DNA from: Rhipicephalus microplus
Lineage: Eukaryota; Arthropoda; Arachnida; Ixodida; Ixodidae
Length of the DNA stretch: 64,000 bases
Direction: 5' to 3'
Assembly (NCBI RefSeq): GCF_043290135.1
Contig: NC_134709.1
Location: 66,752,556 to 66,816,555 of the forward strand
The position numbers were made by a program, and so were the translations under genes. Shown piece after piece: positions 22,691-33,112 of the stretch. The number at the start of each line of letters is the position of its first letter. Position 1 is the first letter of the stretch. Under the pieces are notes generated by a model. It was not told the origin of the DNA, searched no databases, and worked only from the letters and a program-made list of their open reading frames with translations.

Positions 22691-22934
22691 AAGCGTGCGT
22701 TATGAAAATTGCTAACAGCAAGCCATTTATATACACCATATGCTTTCTGTGGTCCTCGGAGCTCCAAAACTTCATCGCGTTTTCGTCATCAGTAGCGATA
22801 TGACACGACGGGCACGCGTTGGGCTGTTGGGCGTGCTCTAAAAGTCGTCTCTTTTTGCATTTACATGAGTGCGGGGCATCTACGTGGCATGGTCTCTGTC
22901 GCACGCACGCTAATCAAACTTATGATTTGGGAAA

Positions 22935-23285
22935 TCACGAAAGTCACTTCTCTTGCTGCCGCGGCCGCGTTTGCGGAAGAAATACGCTGCTCGCACTCGA
23001 AGTAGTAAGAATTGTGACAGTTGTTCGCGCTCGTCTTGTGTATATACTTCTGTGTTCGTTTCTTGCGTCCCTATTTATGTTTTATTTAACAGTGCACTTT
23101 GAGTGTTGAGCTGCGACAGTTGTTAATCCGCACACGTCCTATGTGTGCTCATTTTGTGTGTTCTTTCTGCCCGAGGTGCGTGCCGCAGGTTTCGAGTTGC
23201 TTGCCGTTCTTCGAGTGAATATGAAATTTGTTGCTGTAGCATTCATGTCTTCGCCCTTGTGGCAAAGCAATGCACAATAAACGCT
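22935..23285 (+). repeat. Dispersed repeat family, copy 2
   Basis: It shares the blocks of copy 1 (cgaaagtcacttctcttgctg, gtgacagttgttcgcgctcg, gagtgttgagctgcgacag). It ends near gcaatgcacaataaacgctc, which includes an AATAAA. Confidence 0.6.
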
Positions 23286-23499
23286 CAACTACCTCTGCAA
23301 AGACACGTTTCACTTTCGCATACCGATTTTAAGAAAGAGGGATCAGCCACGTTTTCTCCTTGCTTTTTCATTTGTCATATAAGTATACAGCAATTAAAAA
23401 CTACAATTAATGTTCGATATGCTTTCCTTGGCTCTTTTGTCGGTCACTCTCAAATGAATGCATCTAGCAAAAAAAAGGCTGATCTCGTGTACGGCGGGG

Positions 23500-26470
23500 G
23501 GGGGGGGGGTAAACAACAAGAGGGAAGGCAGGGAGGTTAACCAGGCACATGTCCGGTTTGCTACCCTACGCTGGGGGAATAGGAAGGGGACATAAATATG
23601 AGAGAGAGAGAGGAAAGAGAAAGAGAGAGAGAGAAAAAAAGGAGGATTGTCAGTCAATCGGCTGGCGCGCATGCAGCGGTGGCACTACACAAAAGTTAAA
23701 GGTGGTCACATAGGCCTGTAGTCCTCAAAAAGCACAAGACAGCTTTGACTGCTTTTTGAGCCGACGAAAGGCGATGACGGTGTTCCAGTAGCATCTGCAC
23801 AGAGAGTGGCCGATCGTCCAATTGTCCCAATGCGTCCGAAAGCTTCTGTCTTTGTGAGGAAAATCGAGGGCAATGACATATCAGATGGTCGATGTCTTCT
23901 TTGGTGCAGCAGACGTCGCATTTCGCATTGTCGGTCAATCCGATGAGGGTTCTATATGCTTTTGTGAAGGCAACCCCCAAACATAGGTGGCAAAAAAGTG
24001 AAGCTTCATGTCGACGAAGTCCGGATGGAGGTCGAAGTTCCAGTCGAGGGTTTATTTAGTATAGTCTCGTATGTCTTATGCTTGGGGTGTTCCACTCCTG
24101 CAGACTCAGACTACGTGCCAGGGGATGAAGTTGATTTGCAGCGTCAGTCCTTGACAAAGGAATCGGAAGGGTGTGTTCTTGGTGCGATGTACGAGCCGCG
24201 TTGTCTGCGGAATCATTGCCACTGATCCCACAATGGCCAGGAAGCCACTGAAACTTGACCTCGTGGCCTGTTTCTGTGACGTGGTGAACGAGCTTGACAA
24301 CTTCGTAAGTTAATTGTTCATGGCAACCTCGTCGAAGGACTGACTGCATGCTCTGTAGGGCTGGTTTTGAGTCGGAAAACACAGCCCATTTACTAGGTCT
24401 TTGGGATTTGATGTACTCTATGGCGCCACGCAAAGCCGCAAGTTCTGCCGCTGTGGACGTAGTGGCATGTGAAAGTTTGATTCACAGAGTGATTCCTCCA
24501 GCTGGAATCACCACCGCACCACCAGAACCAGACGCTGTGGTTGAACCATCGGTGTATATGTGCACGTGGTTGTAAATTTCGTGCAGATGGCTGAAGCTCA
24601 ATTGTTTTAGGGCTGATGAATGCAAATTTGATTTTTTCTGTATTCCTGGAATTGAAACACGTACTTGTGGAAGTGTCAGGCACCACGGAGGATACACCAG
24701 TCTCTCAGCAGGCGTAAAACCTGACGTAAACGACACACGATGAGCGCAGACAATTGCACTAAATTTCGCGCGGGGCCTCTCAGTAGCGAGGGTTGCCAAG
24801 TGGTGGGAAGGATTCCTAGCATGTTGCCTGAGGTACGTACGCATCGTTTCAATTATGATGTGCGTCATGATCGAGTAGTCCTGTGCAATGGCAATTGTTT
24901 CAGCTGTCGATGCGCAGCGGGGTAAACCAAGGCATATCCGAAGCGCTTGGGCTTGAATATTTTGGATTGTTCGCAGGTTCGTTTTGCCTGTGTTAGATAT
25001 AACAGGTAGGCTATACCGCAGGAATCCAGGAAATAATACCTTGTACAGCTGTAACATAGACTCGACAGACATTCCCCAACTTTTCCCAACAAGAAACCTG
25101 AATAAGTGACAAATGGAAGTCAGCCGCTTTTTCACGTAGTTTACGTGGGGTGTCCAAGACAGGTTTCGGTCGATTACGACTCCCAAGAACCTGTGACTCC
25201 GGCTGCATGACACCAACTGCCCGTTAATTGATATGCCGTAAGCGGACATTGGTTTTCTGGTGAAGGCCACGACTGCACATTTCTCACTTGCGATTTCAAG
25301 CCCTTGTTTGCGTAAGTGGTACGATGTCACTGATGCTGCCTTCGGAAGTCGAGCGCGAAGTTGAAGTCGAGTCACACGTGATGTGTACACACAGATGTCA
25401 TCAGCATAAATGGAAAGTCGTACACTGCTTGGTTGCTTGCCAATTAGTTCAATGAGTGTTTGGTTGAACAGTGTCGGGCTTAGCACTCCGCCTTGCGGGA
25501 CTCCTCGGCTGCAGTAATACTCCGGTGTCGGGCCATTCTCTGTCTGCACGTGAAATGATCTATTCTGTAGGTAGCTCTGAACCCACGTATATATCCTGCC
25601 ACCGAGTCCCGCTCCTTCTAGTGCGCTGAGAATGGCTTCGTGGGTGACATTGTCGTAGGCCCCTTTAACGTCAAAAAATAGAGCAGCAGATAACCGCTTG
25701 CAGGCCTTCTGGTGTTCTACATATGTCACCAAGTCAACTACATTGTCAATTGACGAGCGGCCTCGTCTGAACCCGGACATGACATCTAGATATATTTCGT
25801 AGAATTCTAAGTACCATTCCAGACGCGTCAAAATCATTCTTTCCATAACTTTTCCCACACAGCTCGCGAGGGCAATCGGGCGGTAAGAGGAAATGTCCAA
25901 GGGTGACTTGCTGGCTTTGAGAAGTGGAATCAGGCGACTTGACTTCCATTCCTGTGGAACCATGCCAGTTTGCCAGGAGTCGTTGTACAGCTGCAAGAGT
26001 GCCTGCCGAGCTTGATCTCCTAGGTGACACAGAGCGCGGTAAGTGATGCCGTCAGGTCCTGGCGCAGAAGAACGTCAACACAAAGCAAGCACAGCCTTTA
26101 GTTCGTCCATTGAAAACGAAATCTCCATTCGGGGATCACGTGAGAATATAGAAAAGTCGGGCGTCTTCGTCCCAGTTGAATTTGAGCCGCAGGCAATCCT
26201 TCGACAGAAGGAATCTGCGACATAAATCTCTTCGCAGCGTAAGTGAAGTGCCAGAGATTTTAATAAGTAGCGCTGAGTAATGGTTGTACGAAGACCCCGG
26301 ACAGTTCTCCAGATTAGTGACAGAGGCTTTCTGGGATCCAAAGACTCGCAAAAAGGTACCCATCGTTGCTTGGCCAACTTGTCCATGTGACGCTGTATTT
26401 TATTTTGTGTGCGTCTGGCCGCTCTCAGATCATCAAGTGACCTCGTGCGTCTAAACGTCATTCTGCACGA
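23500..26470 (-). mobile_element. I-group LINE, RT and RNase H, decayed
   Basis: The minus strand encodes, in order: a segment upstream of RT (26461-26075), the reverse transcriptase (25996-24482: GFRRGRSSIDNVVDL, FFDVKGAYDNV, GVPQGGVLSPTLFN, YADDICVY, FLGVVIDRNLSW), RNase H beginning HIYTDGSTTASGSGG and continuing in another frame at 24433-24056 (FSDSKPALQSMQ, WLPGHCGISGNDSAD), and a Cys-rich C-terminus at 23980-23696 (CDVCCTKEDIDHLICHC). Frameshifts separate the RT from RNase H (about 24440-24480) and from the tail. The 3' UTR ends about 23500 after CT-rich tracts. The 5' limit is uncertain; remnants may reach about 26750. Confidence 0.92.
24482..25996 (-). CDS. Reverse transcriptase of the I-group LINE (uninterrupted block)
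   Basis: 505 codons without a stop cover RT motifs from the fingers (SYRPIALASCVGKVMERM) through the catalytic YADD box to the thumb and the start of RNase H (YTDGSTTASGSG). The reading frame has no genuine start here: the true ORF2 start lies upstream in the element. The catalytic Asp residues (FFDVKGAY and YADD) are intact. Confidence 0.9.
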   Translation of the reverse strand: MQLYNDSWQTGMVPQEWKSSRLIPLLKASKSPLDISSYRPIALASCVGKVMERMILTRLEWYLEFYEIYLDVMSGFRRGRSSIDNVVDLVTYVEHQKACKRLSAALFFDVKGAYDNVTHEAILSALEGAGLGGRIYTWVQSYLQNRSFHVQTENGPTPEYYCSRGVPQGGVLSPTLFNQTLIELIGKQPSSVRLSIYADDICVYTSRVTRLQLRARLPKAASVTSYHLRKQGLEIASEKCAVVAFTRKPMSAYGISINGQLVSCSRSHRFLGVVIDRNLSWTPHVNYVKKRLTSICHLFRFLVGKSWGMSVESMLQLYKVLFPGFLRYSLPVISNTGKTNLRTIQNIQAQALRICLGLPRCASTAETIAIAQDYSIMTHIIIETMRTYLRQHARNPSHHLATLATERPRAKFSAIVCAHRVSFTSGFTPAERLVYPPWCLTLPQVRVSIPGIQKKSNLHSSALKQLSFSHLHEIYNHVHIYTDGSTTASGSGGAVVIPAGGITL

Positions 26471-26749
26471 CGACGAATTGCTCGGAGTTTCTCGAGATCA
26501 ATGTAATTGATGTTATATGAAGCAGGTGACAAATAATGTGTTTTCTAGGCCAAAAGTTTGACATTTAGACAAGCGTTTGAAAGAAGAAGTCATGCTTGTG
26601 CAAGTGAGGCAGAGGGGTCGATGATTCGCTGTTCATCAATAAGTCGTTGGGTTGTCGCTGTGAGGCACGGGCTTGAGTTGGAGTGCGAAAATGCAAGTAC
26701 CACCAAGATTGTGCGTGTCTGTGCTGACGTTAATCATTAACGAATTCAG

Positions 26750-27400
26750 CCGCCATTGCAAACACGGTCTCCGAGTCAATGCTAGCTTATCGCACTTAGT
26801 TCCGATTATGCAGAAAGCTGTGCAATGACGAAAGACTTCGCATATGCGACGACGAAGGCCAACGCGCACGTCGTCGTGACCGGATGCCATTTTCCAAACA
26901 CAAGTCACGTAAAAATGCGGTGATAGTTAAAAGCAACCCCCAAGCAAGTGCCGTCATATTTGAAGCGATACACGAAATAACTTTAAAAGAAAAAAAAGAG
27001 CAAGTCTAATTCAAAACACTCATGAGAGATAATTTCTCTCGTCAACGAGCCATACTTGTCTAAATCTAATTGGACGCATTTAGGCAAGGACGAGCTGGGG
27101 TCGTCCAAAGCCGTTAGGCTCCGCCCATGCGCTACCCGCATAGCCGTGACGCACGTGTCGAGACACCTGTCGCCCCAAGCGGAGGGTGAAAGAGCGTCGC
27201 CGATTCCCCTCCGCTTGGATGCGGCAGATGTCCCGGCATATGCATGGCGGCTGTGCAGGTAACGCGTGGACAGCCCTTTAAGGGGCTTCAGTAGTGCATT
27301 TTTGTTTCTGTTTTACCTTGTCCATTTGTATATGGTGCGGAGCAACTTTGCGTGAATAACTCACAAAGTTACGCGAAAATATTAGATGAAAGCTGGCCAT
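26750..27400. other. Intronic DNA with a degenerate foldback
   Basis: 27090-27265 contains ccaagcggagggtgaaagagcg followed by cccctccgcttgg, an imperfect inverted repeat. Its centre resembles the loop region of the foldback at 57270-57465 (ctttcaccctccgcagcgtc). No coding sequence is supported. Confidence 0.45.
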
Positions 27401-27406
27401 CCTCAC

Positions 27407-27574
27407 CTGAGCATAACTTCTTGTCCCCTGGAAACGTATACACTGTCAAGGTCGACAGATAGAGCCCCCTGTGTTGGCGAGGTGAACTTAGCCGGCGTTG
27501 ATTGCTGGTGGGGGTGAGGTCAAGTACGAAATCGTGCAACCACTCTTCAGACATGCTCCACAAAGATGCTAATG
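27407..27574 (-). CDS. Coding exon joined in phase to the MTFR-like gene
   Basis: On the minus strand, acceptor ccaatctgtcttaatttgtag and donor CTCAG|GTGAGG enclose 168 bases with one open frame, phase 1 to phase 1. It encodes LASLWSMSEEWLHDFVLDL and further residues ending in GDKKLCS. The other two frames contain stops. Its end phase equals the start phase of 16867-16746, so I place it upstream in the same transcript. I do not recognise the sequence itself. It could belong to the N-terminal half of the MTFR-like protein, or to another gene. Confidence 0.6.
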
Positions 27575-27599
27575 CTACAAATTAAGACAGATTGGCAAT

Positions 27600-28860
27600 C
27601 ACAGTTCTAAATGCATTTACGCTGACCTAACCAAGCGGGCAGTCCTCCGGCTTGAATCATACCAGAGTCGGGGCTTTTTCAATATTGAAATGACTTAGTT
27701 GAATGCGAAAAGTGAAGGAATCAGTTAACCCTGTTCGAGCTATAGGTGGCGTCAGTCGTCGCTGTGGAAATGGGCCACTACGCGTCAATGTGAGTACATG
27801 CACGCCACTCGGTGCTATAGCTGGCAGACTCGAATAGGCATTGTACAAGCTTTAAGATACCACTATATAATAAGTTCTTCTGAGAAGACACGTTTCACTT
27901 TTCCGGGAAGACACGGTCACTGAACGTGAGACTTGTCTTTCGCCCGAAGACTGGTTTGTTGGATTACAATGCTTCGATGCTATGCCTCCCCTCAATCTCT
28001 TTCAATAAATTAATAGGTAAAGCAGAAACTTCGAGGCACATGCTTATATCCCTTTATGGTAGCGCCTTCATAAATACTAGGTATGAAAATTGTCGAAGTA
28101 TTGTATTCCCCCCCCCCGAAACTTACAGAAAGAAAGATAATTATTTTTGCCCTGACCAAGGATAAACCTTAACATAGTATTCTGTTCAAAATGCTTCCAT
28201 AGAGCTTGCTCAACTGAAATGTGTTTTTCTCATTTTACAAAGTCACCTCCCTGCCATCATTAGCGGTGATTAACTTCTTTTAGAACGTGAAGAATCTGAG
28301 GGTTGCTATAGGAAAAACCACACATATACTACACCATTAAAGACATCGCAGAGAGCCGGGTTTCAGAACTTCGGCACTATGCGAACCACAACAAAAAATA
28401 ATATGTGGGAGAGGTTTCACTTTGAATATTCTACTTATAACACAGCATTATCTGCAATCTGGATTATCTAAAACTTTCATGTTTGTCTACGGACTGAATA
28501 TTTATACAGCTATTTTGGTCGTTGGCGTTATCAGTTATTGCTGTTGCATTTCTCAATATGTTTGATTGGGCAAGTTTTGAGACCAAGTTTCACATATTCT
28601 ATGAAGCCAGTAGGTGACAGGGTTTCTATTTTTGAACTAGTTCCGCAATCTTATTATTAGGTACTATCACTTTTGCAATTTTCACGATTTTCTCTTGCTC
28701 GGGGTAATATGTACGGATGAATGAACGGCTCGGATAAGACGTCCATTCGTACGTACCTGCTAGAGTTAACCTCTCAAATCCTTTCAACTCGCAAAGTGTA
28801 TGTCTAAATAATCCAAATAAATAGATGAATAAATAAATGAAATTAAGTTGAAAAAAGCAC
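27600..28860. other. No exon recognised between 27.6 and 28.86 kb
   Basis: A C run lies at about 28108-28117 and an A/T tail (aataaatagatgaataaata) near 28815. I looked for a minus-strand exon running phase 0 to phase 1 that would bridge 28868 and 27574 and did not find one. Confidence 0.4.
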
Positions 28861-28867
28861 AGCTTAC

Positions 28868-28990
28868 AGTCACACCACCGGCTCTGCTGATGCAGCAGTA
28901 AATCTGGTAGGCCATTGCGAAAAGCAGGCAAGCGGTCGCAGCTCCAAAGCCGAAAAGGAATGGGAGAAGCATGCCACACGATAGCTCCAT
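28868..28990 (-). CDS. Transmembrane exon, likely C-terminal anchor of the GH18-like protein
   Basis: On the minus strand, acceptor gtcatgtctgcag and donor GACT|GTAAGC enclose 123 bases, phase 0 to phase 0. It encodes MELSCG, then a strongly hydrophobic span (LLPFLFGFGAATACLLFAMA), then YQIYCCISRAGG, with two cysteines that could be palmitoylated. The start phase matches the end of 32318-32230 and so links through it to the GH18 exon at 43369-43207. An alternative is that ATG at 28990 is a true start and the exon is an N-terminal signal anchor of a different gene, since an AG acceptor directly precedes it. The sequence after the donor was not found. Confidence 0.6.
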
Positions 28991-29904
28991 CTGCAGACAT
29001 GACCAGATTTTGCCTCGATTAAGAATGTAGCCAGAGCTATTGTTGTTTGACGTTCTTGATGAAGTATGCGCGTCGTACACAAACCTATAGGATCACGGAG
29101 AACAAGCGCCCACTCTCAAACACGGCGCAAGAATATTATTAACCGGTGTGATCTGAACCTAATTTTTAAAAGCGACAAGAGAAGAAAAAAAACTAAAACT
29201 GGGCCAAACTATGTGACGTGGGATGGCACGAGGCTTACGTGTTCGCTCTTCTTTTCTGGCGAGCCACTTAATACCGGGTGATCGAACTTTTACTCTAATA
29301 AAATGAACAGAGTGGGAAGACAATTCTTGTCTTGTTTGGCACTTCATCCTGGTCGTGCAAATTTCGTAAATTTATCTTTCGAAAAGCATCAACCGATTCA
29401 TCGAGCAAGCCGCAATACTGAAAATTTACTTGCCTATCAACGGTCCTTGAAGTGGAATTACTTGTATCGCTGAATCACATGGAGTACACGTCATCATTGA
29501 ATAGGTCGATTGACCGATAAAGTGCCCTCAATGCACTCAGCAGATAAAAGAAAACAGTAATTCGTTGCAAGAACTGCACACCTGACGAGCACGTGGTGCC
29601 CAAGTAACCGGCAACCAAGCGTATTAGATCATACACTGTAGCATATGTTCATGCCAAAGTCACAAATCTGAATATTGCACATTATTTCATCGAGCAAATG
29701 CTTGAACTCGCGTTTTAGCGGCGAAGCTCTTGAGGAGCTAGCCTTGTCCGGCGTCCAGCAATGTACAGACGTCCAAACTCGTATCACAACTGCTACAGAG
29801 CTGTGAAAAAAAAAAGGCAGATCCCACGTATCTGGGAGTCCACGTTACGCGAAGCATGCGGAGAAATGGTGACCATGTAACCACACGTCATGAAATGCGA
29901 CACG

Positions 29905-29917
29905 TCATGAAATGACG
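29905..29917. repeat. 13-bp target-site duplication (left) of SINE
   Basis: tcatgaaatgacg occurs here and again at 30169-30181, exactly flanking the SINE body. Confidence 0.9.
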
Positions 29918-30168
29918 GTTTGATTGATATGATTGGTATGTGGGGTTTAACGTCCCAAAACCACCATATGATTATGAGAGACGCCGTAGTGGTTGGCTCC
30001 GGAAATTTCGACCACCTGGGGTTCTTTAACGTGCACCCAAATCTGAGCACACGGGCCTACAACATTTCCGCCTCCATCGGAAATGCAGCCGCCGCAGCCG
30101 TGGTTCGAACCCGCGACCTGCGGGTCAGCAGCCGAGTACCTTAGCCACTAGACCACCGTGGCGGGGCA
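29918..30168 (-). mobile_element. Tick tRNA-derived SINE, recent copy with target duplication
   Basis: The tRNA-like head lies on the minus strand at the right: ccgccacggtggtctagtgg (box A) and gcgggttcgaacc (box B). The body carries gggtgcacgttaaagaacc and ends with taaaccccacataccaatc and a short TGAT-type tail at the left. It is flanked by perfect 13-bp direct repeats and is nearly identical to the copy at 57914-58155. I recognise this as the common SINE of metastriate ticks (Ruka-like); the name is from memory. Confidence 0.93.
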
Positions 30169-32225
30169 TCATGAAATGACGCTAAATACACGTACAAATG
30201 TTGCACGAACAGACATATGTTGAAAAGTTGCGAATGTCGATGTAACCAGCGCTTCTCACTTGCGCAACGATGCCAACTGGAACATGCGTATTACCAACAC
30301 CAGAACCTGATATGAAGCTCTGATACTCGCGAAGATCCTAGTGCTGAAAACTGCTACATAAATTTTGGTGCATGGCACCTAATCTCAGTTCACGTTAACC
30401 TGGCGTGACGGCTATATCAAAGGAGTAAATATGTATTGTTTATAAAAGTGGGCAGGCAGCACGGCAATCACTATTGACGTTCCACGAAGATTAGCGCCTA
30501 TTTGAAAAGTAGTTCCGAGACCTGGCGTAGCTCGGTGGTAGAATGGTTCATTGCCACGCAGAAATGTTTGGTTGGATTCGAGCTGGAACCCTGCACTTTA
30601 CGCCTTCTTTGGGTCGACGCTACCGATGTCGGGTATTTCTTAACGCTCACGCGTTAAAATTGCCCATATGTTTTCTTGTCGTTCCTGGGTAGATACTAAA
30701 GTGTCAATCAGCTGTGACACATACGCACATACCCGCCCGTGGGTATGTGGCACTGTCTGGCGGGAAGTGTTTGACGACGTACGCGGCGGGATTGTGACAT
30801 TATTCATGCCTTGACCAGCGCGTCATATTTTTCAAGCCATCTTACCCTCCCATACTTCTTAAACGATTCTCGCGTAAGGTCTTAAGGAGCGGAACTGCCG
30901 AATGCTTGCGAGATCTGCAAAAGCGAAGCACTTGTGGACTGCCCATGGAGCAAGGGCTTAGACTGAAGGTTGAGCTCACGGTGGCGTGACTGTGCAATGA
31001 ACTGCCATAGAGGCGAAAACCACAGCGTGCCCGGCCGACGCCCGGAATATACGAATACGGCTACGGGCATGAACATGGTTACCCATCGTGACCGTAAAAA
31101 ACAAGCCGAGACTGCTCATACTTGTCTATAGAGCAGGCGAGCGTGCATGCGACTGTCTAAGCTTGGGTTGTTTGCAGTAGCTGCCTCGTATTAGATTCAA
31201 TCTACCGTTCACGGTTTATGTGCAGCACAAGGACGTACAGTACGGACCACTGTTAGATAGAACGAGCAAGCCCGTGGCCGACGGGCGACGCCGCGCCAAC
31301 TAGCGGCGAGATTTGTAAATGCGGCGCATGCATGCGCATGGAACTGTAATGGCGGCGTGCGCCCAGTCAAATCCTCCTTGGCGCAGTCTCATCTGCTGCC
31401 ACTTCTCCGCTAAGGTGCATGAAAGCGTTGAAAAGCGCCTTCTTATTTTTGCGGCGCAATTTATCTAGCATGCACTTTGCCTGCTGCTCGTCGGTCTGCC
31501 AGCGAGCCCGAAAAAAGTATGGTTGTATTTATTGTGGCACTTTTTCCCAAGCTCTCACCGTCCAGTCCGTCATATTTTTCACGTACTGCCTGCTGCAACT
31601 AGCCGTTTCCGACTACAGAAAAAGACCACTGAAGTCTGATGTAGCGAACATTCTAAGCTCGCATTCGCTACCATGAAATTAAGTCAGCGGAAGGCCGAGT
31701 TAGTATCAGACGATATACAGTGCGAAAAGGAAAAGCGCTCAGGGTTATGGCTCGCTAGCGCACGCAGTGTTCATGCACAAAAAAGTAGCAGACGACGCGT
31801 CGCATCCACCACCTTGATAAACCAATGCACCTGCGCCGTATTTCAAAAAGTCGTCGGCAGTCAGTGCTCAGCAGACCGTCGGCCACGCACTTGCGTGTTC
31901 CCTCTAACAGCGGACCGTACTGTACGATGAGGTATGACTACGTCTAATATTGTCGTAGTGTCAGTCGCTGCACTCTTTTGGAATAAAAAATATAGAGAAA
32001 AAACGGAGTCTGAAGAGACTGAGTGGCCGCATCTAGTCAAGTATGAACACAACCTGAACTTGTCGGCTCATTTGAAGTCTGACAAAAATCTTTCTCTTTA
32101 GCCGAGAGGAAACATTTATTTCTGGATGTCACTGATCCTGGTAAGCTTACGCCCACTACACGATTCATTCACCGAACGGTCCAAAGGACCACAAAGGCAG
32201 CCGAAAGTATTGCCGAAGGCATCGC
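30169..32225. other. Intronic DNA, no gene
   Basis: At 30523-30600 there is a box-A-like tagctcggtggtagaatgg with a weak B box, possibly the head of a second tRNA-derived SINE family (compare 41500-41615). No coding exon is supported in the remainder. Confidence 0.4.
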
Positions 32226-32229
32226 TTAC

Positions 32230-32318
32230 CGTTGCTGTGTTCCAAGATATCTGTTTCCGAAGCGTTCCAGGAGCCGTTTGGGCCTTGCAGCAAGGCTCCG
32301 AAATTTCACGTATGTATA
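32230..32318 (-). CDS. Short linker exon between GH18 and membrane exons (candidate)
   Basis: On the minus strand, acceptor ttgccgtcttcacctactcag and donor CAACG|GTAAGCG enclose 89 bases. In the frame that takes one base from the previous exon it encodes YIREISEPCCKAQTAPGTL followed by RKQISWNTAT and ends in phase 0. That frame joins the phase-1 end of 43369-43207 to the phase-0 start of 28990-28868, giving a short Cys-containing stalk between the GH18 domain and the membrane span. A second frame (VKFRSLAARPKRLLERFG) is also open, so the call rests on phase agreement rather than on homology. Confidence 0.5.
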
Positions 32319-32541
32319 CTGAGTAGGTGAAGACGGCAATGTGGCTGGTCCCGGCGTGTGTGACTAACGAACGGCAAAACGAGCCAACTTGCACATGGAC
32401 GATGCACCTTTGCGAGCGTGTGCTCGGTATATCTTCTGGGCATGCGTTGTAAGGTGACGTAGCACTTGACTCCGAGTCACATGGTACGTGACACTAGCAA
32501 GACGTTAATCAGCGATCAGCCCTGACCAACGTCTCAACGTG

Positions 32542-32740
32542 CAGTCTAGTGCATAATATTAGAGACAATGGGCGCGTGCCGAGGCGCGTCGCTGCGCCTT
32601 CTGGCGGCTGCACGGCTCTGTCCGGGAGCGCATACTGCGCACGCTCGTCCCATATCAGCCGGCAGCCTGCCCTTTCGCTCGTTTCAACGGCGCGCATCTC
32701 GAAACGATGCGGACGGCGCAAGGTGTCACTTCTGCAGTCG
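32542..32740 (+). repeat. Unoccupied copy of the 200-bp repeat that hosts the TIR element elsewhere
   Basis: cagtctagtgcataatatta through ggtgtcacttctgcagtc matches, in reverse complement, the two flanks of the 36210-40751 element (40752-40848 and 36102-36209). Here gggagcgcatactgcgcacg is uninterrupted, with a single TA at the insertion point. The nature of the repeat is unknown. Confidence 0.85.
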
Positions 32741-33112
32741 CTGTGCAAGCACCGGTACTACCGCGCGATAATACAGCGGCGAAAATGCCTCTAATGTAAT
32801 AGCATGGCTCGAGCGCCCCATGCAATACGCTTTCTTCCTTGATTCAGCGCGGAAAACATGCAGTTTCTCAGCTTTTCTTAGACGGAGTTGCGTGATATGC
32901 TCATCGCGCAGTGATGAATTTTGTGCTCTGTCTCGGAGACGTTATGGCAGCTCCATTTCTTGGTGTGAATATCGCGCGTGCAGTGGTATGCAGTAAACCA
33001 CTGAATATGGCGCGTCCAGAATGAATAGCCAGAAAACGCGATAAATAAACTGTTTACAAGCCAGAAAAAAATGAAAACAATAGCTATAACTGCTATTCAG
33101 GAAAGATCACTA

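Noticed and set aside
32230..32318. Alternative frame of the stalk exon (VKFRSLAARPKRLLERFG), which looks like plausible protein
   Set aside because: It ends in phase 2 and fits neither the upstream nor the downstream exons found. It is kept in mind as an alternative but not called.
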